From positions 1 through 56,143 of the forward strand of contig VXWI01000116.1 in NCBI GenBank assembly GCA_009835985.1: a stretch of 56,143 bases of DNA. The letters are read 5' to 3'. Below are positions 52,910 to 56,143 of the stretch, in pieces (position 1 is the first letter of the stretch; every line of letters begins with the position of its first letter). The notes below the pieces were generated by a model, which saw nothing but the letters and a program-made list of their open reading frames with translations, had not been told where the DNA came from and ran no database searches. This DNA is from Acidobacteriota bacterium. GTDB lineage: Bacteria > Acidobacteriota > Vicinamibacteria > Marinacidobacterales > Marinacidobacteraceae. A program made the translations under genes and the position numbers.

Positions 52910-54007
52910 GTGAAGGCCGTCCCCGGACTCGATCCCCCCGAATACGTCGACTGGACCCAGGACCCGGAACTCCTCCGTGAGTTCACGGCGACGGCCCTGC
53001 ACGACGCCCGGCGCGCCTCCATCGTTCGGGGGCTCGAGGCGCCGGCAAGGCTCCGGCTCTACGAGGGCCTGGTCCGCAACCGGCTCCACGACCTGCAGTT
53101 GAAACGCTGGGTCCGGTCCGGAGTGCTGTCCAAGGCCTGGCTCGGGCCCGGCGAGGAGGCCGTGACCGTCGGGGCTTGCCACGCACTCCAACCGGGCGAC
53201 GCCGTCGGACCGATGATCCGCAACATCGGCGCCTGCCACGAACGCGGCATGAGCCTCGCCTCCATGTTTCGGGGCGCCCTCGGTACCGGGGACGGGCCGG
53301 CACGGGGCAGGGACCTCCACTTCGGCGACCTCCAGCGAGGCATCGTGGCGCCGATCAGCATGGTCGGTTCGCTCGTGCCGGTGTGCGCCGGCATGGCGCT
53401 CGCTTTCCGGCTCCGCGGGGAAGCGAGGGTGGCGCTGACCTGGGCCGGGGACGGGACGACGGGAACCGCGGCCTTTCACGAGGGCATGGTGTGCGCCGTG
53501 GCGCTCCGGGCGCCGCTCATCGTGCTGATCCAGAACAACCGGATCGCCCTCGGGACCCCGCTGCCCGAAGGGGGGGAGGAGCGACTCGCGCGACTCGGTG
53601 GCAGCTACGGAATCTCCAGTCTGCGGGTGGACGGCAACAACGTGCTCGATGTCCTTGCGGCCACGGCGCTCGCCCGACAGGAAGCGCTCGCGGCTTCCCG
53701 GCCCGTGTTCGTGGTGGCGGACACCTTCCGGATGGGTGGGCACGCGACCCACGACGAGGGAGAGAGCCGGAGGATCCTGCCGGCCGACCTGTTCGCTCAC
53801 CACGGCCGGCGAGACCCGGTCCGCACCTATCGGGCGTTTCTGCGGCTGGGCGGCGCCGGAGGGGAACCGGTCGCCGACGGAGTACTGGAGGGGATCGAAG
53901 CGCGGGTCGAAGCGGAAGTCGCGAGCGCCGAACGCGCGGCGCTCACCTCGCAGCGCGCCGGCCGGCCCGATCCGGGCGGGGCGGGGGAAGGGGTCTTCGG
54001 CCCCTGA
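52910..54007 (+). CDS. Thiamine-diphosphate-dependent dehydrogenase E1 component, alpha subunit
   Basis: A 365-residue protein. The E1-alpha pattern is present: LGPGEEAVTVGACHALQPGDAVGPMIRN, RDLHFGDLQRGI, the TPP/Mg motif WAGDGTTGTAAFHEGM with the closing VLIQNN, and TFRMGGHATHDE near the loop that is phosphorylated in mitochondrial enzymes. It matches pyruvate or branched-chain 2-oxoacid dehydrogenase alpha subunits. No beta subunit, E2 or E3 gene is next to it in this window: the next gene is on the opposite strand. It would need a beta subunit encoded elsewhere. GTG 52910 follows the PBP4-like gene by 14 bases. Confidence 0.85.
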   Translation: MKAVPGLDPPEYVDWTQDPELLREFTATALHDARRASIVRGLEAPARLRLYEGLVRNRLHDLQLKRWVRSGVLSKAWLGPGEEAVTVGACHALQPGDAVGPMIRNIGACHERGMSLASMFRGALGTGDGPARGRDLHFGDLQRGIVAPISMVGSLVPVCAGMALAFRLRGEARVALTWAGDGTTGTAAFHEGMVCAVALRAPLIVLIQNNRIALGTPLPEGGEERLARLGGSYGISSLRVDGNNVLDVLAATALARQEALAASRPVFVVADTFRMGGHATHDEGESRRILPADLFAHHGRRDPVRTYRAFLRLGGAGGEPVADGVLEGIEARVEAEVASAERAALTSQRAGRPDPGGAGEGVFGP

Positions 54008-54030
54008 GCGGCCTGACCGCCGGGAGTCGC

Positions 54031-54456
54031 CTAGAGCCGGGTCTTGGCCGGGAAGTGGTTGAGGCCGAGGCGAGCCGCGGTGCGGTCCGTCTGATCCACG
54101 ATCGCGGCGGCGTTGATGCCGATCGCGATCACGATGGCCTCGCTGATCTCTTCCTTGGTGGCCCCGAGCTTGACGGCCTTCTTCACGTGTCCGTCAAGGC
54201 AGCCCCCGCACTGGGCAATCAGGGAGCAGGCGAGGGCGATCAGTTCCTGGACTTTCGGGTCGAGATGCTTGTTCTCGGAGAAGTAGGTCTCCTTGTAGAA
54301 CTGCCCGTAGATGGCTTTCATCCGGGGCTCGAGCATCGAATAGGAGGCCGGCGCCGAGCCGTTCGCCTTCCGCCCGGCGTTTTCGTTCCCGCCCGGCTTC
54401 GGTTCGTAGTCGATACCGGGAATCCGGGCCTCGGGGGCCGCTGCATTGTCCGCCAT
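54031..54456 (-). CDS. AhpD-like carboxymuconolactone decarboxylase family protein
   Basis: A 141-residue protein. After a glycine- and lysine-rich leader it has the AhpD-like core: LACSLIAQCGGCLDGHVKKAVKLGATKEEISEAIVIAIGINA. The CGGC pair and the following histidine form the redox motif of the CMD/AhpD family, in which the two cysteines reduce peroxiredoxin partners or act as a thiol sensor. The first cysteine of the pair is the expected catalytic position. It converges on the E1-alpha gene with 23 bases between and sits a little over 2.5 kb from the selenoprotein candidate. Confidence 0.88.
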   Translation of the reverse strand: MADNAAAPEARIPGIDYEPKPGGNENAGRKANGSAPASYSMLEPRMKAIYGQFYKETYFSENKHLDPKVQELIALACSLIAQCGGCLDGHVKKAVKLGATKEEISEAIVIAIGINAAAIVDQTDRTAARLGLNHFPAKTRL

Positions 54457-54596
54457 GCCGAATGGTGCCTCGTGCCCGCCGCTCGCGGCCGGGACTTCGT
54501 TTCGGAGGGACGGCGGGTGGGAAAGCTACCGATCTGGCGCCGCCCGCTCAGCGCGTCGAAAGAGGAGTAACCGGGGAAGGTTAGCATCAGGAACGC

Positions 54597-55061
54597 ATGC
54601 CGGTCTTTCGATGTTCCGTCTCGCTGGCGGCTCCATTGGATGCGGTGTTCTCGTTCTTTTCGAGTGCCGGAAACCTGGAGGTGCTCACCCCGCCCTGGCT
54701 CCGCTTCCGGGTCCTGACCGAAGGCGAGATCCTGATGACGCGCGGGACGCAGATCGACTATCGGCTGCGTTTGCACGGTGTGCCGCTTCGCTGGCGGAGC
54801 GTGATCACCGCCTGGGAGCCGCCGCATCGCTTCGTGGACGAGCAGGTGATCGGCCCCTATCGGAGCTGGATTCACGAGCATCGGTTCGGGGTGGAGGAGC
54901 GTGCGGGCAGGGGACCGGTGGTCATCGCTTCCGACGAGGTCCGCTACCGGGCGCCCGGAGGCTGGTTGATCGACCGCTTCCTGGTGGCGCCCGACCTCGA
55001 GCGGATCTTCAGGTACCGGACCGCCAGGCTCCGGGAGCGGTTCGGCTCACCGGACGACTGA
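54597..55061 (+). CDS. SRPBCC-family cyclase/dehydratase-like protein
   Basis: A 154-residue START-like hydrophobic-pocket protein: VSLAAPLDAVFSFFSSAGNLEVLTPPWLRFRVL at the N-terminus, then GTQIDYRLRLHGVPLRWRSVITAWEPPHRFVDEQVIGPYRSWIHEHRF and LIDRFLVAPDLERIFRYR near the end. The same layout is seen in YuaG-neighbour or cell-division-inhibitor SulA-like family SRPBCC proteins, often encoded near photolyase or lipid genes. It may bind a lipid-like ligand. The gene stands alone, divergent from the AhpD-like gene, and is followed by a palindrome and a repeat region. Confidence 0.82.
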   Translation: MPVFRCSVSLAAPLDAVFSFFSSAGNLEVLTPPWLRFRVLTEGEILMTRGTQIDYRLRLHGVPLRWRSVITAWEPPHRFVDEQVIGPYRSWIHEHRFGVEERAGRGPVVIASDEVRYRAPGGWLIDRFLVAPDLERIFRYRTARLRERFGSPDD

Positions 55062-55085
55062 CCAGCCGCGCGCGGGGTCCCCGCC

Positions 55086-55111
55086 GCCAATGTCGGCGCG
55101 CCGACATTGGC
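55086..55111. repeat. 26-base perfect palindrome
   Basis: gccaatgtcggcg is followed at once by its exact reverse complement, with no spacer. It begins 25 bases after the SRPBCC gene stop. It is followed at 55112-55134 by a second imperfect hairpin (ctgcgg...ccgcag). No run of T follows, so it is not a standard intrinsic terminator on either strand, although it may still stop transcription. The centre is cgcg. Confidence 0.75.
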
Positions 55112-55180
55112 CTGCGGAATGGCCTTGGCCGCAGCGGAACGCGCCTCGCGGACACCGGAGGGCTCCCGGATACGGGCCAG

Positions 55181-55439
55181 GCCCGCTTTATCGGGAATTG
55201 CGACAGCAACCTCGGACGAGCGCGGTCCCCCTATCGGATGCCGTGACTGGAGGGCCAATCCTTATCGAAAGCCGCTTTCGCATCTTGATCTATCTGTTGT
55301 CCGGGCCCGCTTATCGGAAGTTGCGGCGGCAACTTCGGATAAGCACGGCCCCCTTATCGGATGCCGCGAAAGGCGCGTTTTCGTTCCTGACTGGAGGGCC
55401 GATCCCTATCGAAGGCCGCTTTCGCGGCTTCCGATAAGG
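55181..55439. repeat. Imperfect tandem duplication rich in nested inverted repeats
   Basis: Copy A (about 55181-55281) and copy B (about 55305-55436) share gcccgctt-atcgg, an aattgcg/agttgcg core, tatcggatgccg, a tgactggagggcc block and a tatcga-gccgctttcg block. Copy B has arms 55310-55324 and 55329-55343, complementary at 14 of 15 positions, and outer arms 55352-55372 and 55419-55439, complementary at 20 of 21. An AT-rich stretch (55440-55460) follows. No gene is seen in 55062-55493. The arrangement fits a recombination-site cluster, MITE-like unit or integron-type recombination site; no integrase is in the window. Confidence 0.7.
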
Positions 55440-55493
55440 ATGATTATGTTAAGAAATAACGACTGGACCTCTGACCCGGGGAATCGGCGCCGC

Positions 55494-56143
55494 CTATTTC
55501 TGCTCCCGAAACGCCGTGACGTCCCGGTGGAACACGAACAGCGAGTCCACATCCTCCGAAGGCGACTCGAAGTTGTAGGTGCGTCCGCCCCGTACCTTCA
55601 GGCGCAGATTGTTCTGCAGGTAGTCGATCTCGAACCGCTCCGTCTCCCCGAACGACAGTCGGAAAGCGTCCTTGTGGTCGGTCTGGTAGTCGAATCCCTC
55701 CGGCGTGGCGACCAGCGTTCCCTCGCAGGACCCGAAGCGGTGTTTGTGGACGACGGCCACCCGCACGTCCAGCGTGGCCACCAGGTCACCGAAATCGACC
55801 CGCACCGGAACGGCCCGGCGGCCGACCTCGACCTTCCGGGAGACCACGTCGTGTCCCTCCACCGACACTGTCAGGTTGTATGTCCCCGGCCGCAGATCCC
55901 CGATGGTCACCGGCGTGTTGCCCTTGAAGTTCCGATTCAGGAAGACGTTCGCGCCGGCCACGTCGCTTTCCACGGTGATGGAACCCAGCATCTCGATGAG
56001 GTTTGCGGCCAGCGATCGCGTCCGCCCGCCCCGGATCGTGATGTCGACCTCCAGCGGATGAAAACCCTCCTTCTCGACCCGGATCGGATACTCCCCGGCG
56101 TCGAGGTCCTCCCAGGCGCCCGGCACGGTTCCCAGTACCCGGC
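55494..56143 (-). CDS. PEGA-domain protein, N-terminus beyond the window edge
   Basis: The frame is open to the right edge, so the true start is not seen. About 216 codons remain. The first part is the end of one PEGA-like domain (LDAGEYPIRVEKEGFHPLEVDITIRGGRTRSL), followed by a second (GSITVESDVAGANVFLNRNFKGNTPVTI...LRPGTYNLTVSVEGHDVV), the usual surface-protein beta-sandwich. The C-terminal 90 residues are a different beta-rich module (VVHKHRFGSCEGTLVATPEGFDYQT, then LFVFHRDVTAF), perhaps partner-binding. The N-terminal part is likely to carry a signal or kinase-linked region; this cannot be checked here. Confidence 0.8.
   Translation of the reverse strand, partial: RVLGTVPGAWEDLDAGEYPIRVEKEGFHPLEVDITIRGGRTRSLAANLIEMLGSITVESDVAGANVFLNRNFKGNTPVTIGDLRPGTYNLTVSVEGHDVVSRKVEVGRRAVPVRVDFGDLVATLDVRVAVVHKHRFGSCEGTLVATPEGFDYQTDHKDAFRLSFGETERFEIDYLQNNLRLKVRGGRTYNFESPSEDVDSLFVFHRDVTAFREQK

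Overview
This is a very GC-rich window (roughly two thirds G+C by eye; no computation was run) from a bacterial chromosome. Its gene content is dominated by secreted proteins: PQQ-like beta-propellers opening with a D-W-P-x-W-R-G-P type motif, S9 prolyl oligopeptidases, an M28 peptidase, a TonB receptor with a carboxypeptidase-regulatory-like plug extension, and Tat-exported enzymes. This mix is typical of Acidobacteriota (Vicinamibacteria/Thermoanaerobaculia-like) or related host- or particle-associated lineages. The assignment is inferred from gene content only. No rRNA, tRNA or CRISPR array was found.

Layout. Positions 1-2.3 kb are an accessory edge: the right end of an IS256-family element (apparently nested), an AbiEii-type toxin fragment cut by that element, and two tandem paralogous unknown genes. 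Positions 2.4-12.0 kb are a minus-strand block: two tandem S9 peptidases, a HupE/UreJ-type membrane protein whose start region overlaps a dispersed hairpin repeat, and two PQQ-like propeller proteins. Positions 12.1-17.7 kb carry an atypical aldehyde dehydrogenase and a LolD/FtsX-type ABC pair. Positions 17.7-30.1 kb hold a DUF1330 protein, an M28 peptidase, an EamA exporter, two paralogous tetratricopeptide-like secreted proteins divergent from a TonB receptor, a YeiH-type permease, and a Tat-exported class V aminotransferase coupled to a Tat lipoprotein. Positions 30.1-45.0 kb are the propeller cluster: seven further PQQ-like proteins (one fused to ankyrin repeats, one with EF-hand-like loops) around an iron-dependent alcohol dehydrogenase, an S9 lipoprotein peptidase and a methyltransferase. 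Positions 45.0-48.6 kb encode a TAXI-type TRAP transporter plus a secreted unknown. Positions 48.8-56.1 kb hold an amidase with a small Tat-lipoprotein partner, a protein disulfide oxidoreductase with an in-frame UGA at its second active site, a PBP4-type carboxypeptidase, an E1-alpha dehydrogenase subunit, an AhpD-like protein, an SRPBCC protein, a palindromic tandem repeat region and a truncated PEGA-domain protein.

The most notable observation is at 50668-51393. A two-domain thioredoxin-fold protein is open through one UGA, which falls exactly where the first cysteine of the second C-x-x-C motif should be (TPT-UGA-PWC). A G-containing-loop hairpin lies just downstream at the spacing expected of a bacterial SECIS. 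This is best read as an undescribed-looking selenoprotein version of the glutaredoxin-like protein disulfide oxidoreductase family. Other points of interest are the nine-member propeller expansion, the ankyrin-propeller fusion, the start-less hupE next to a dispersed repeat, and the nested palindromes at 55.1-55.4 kb.
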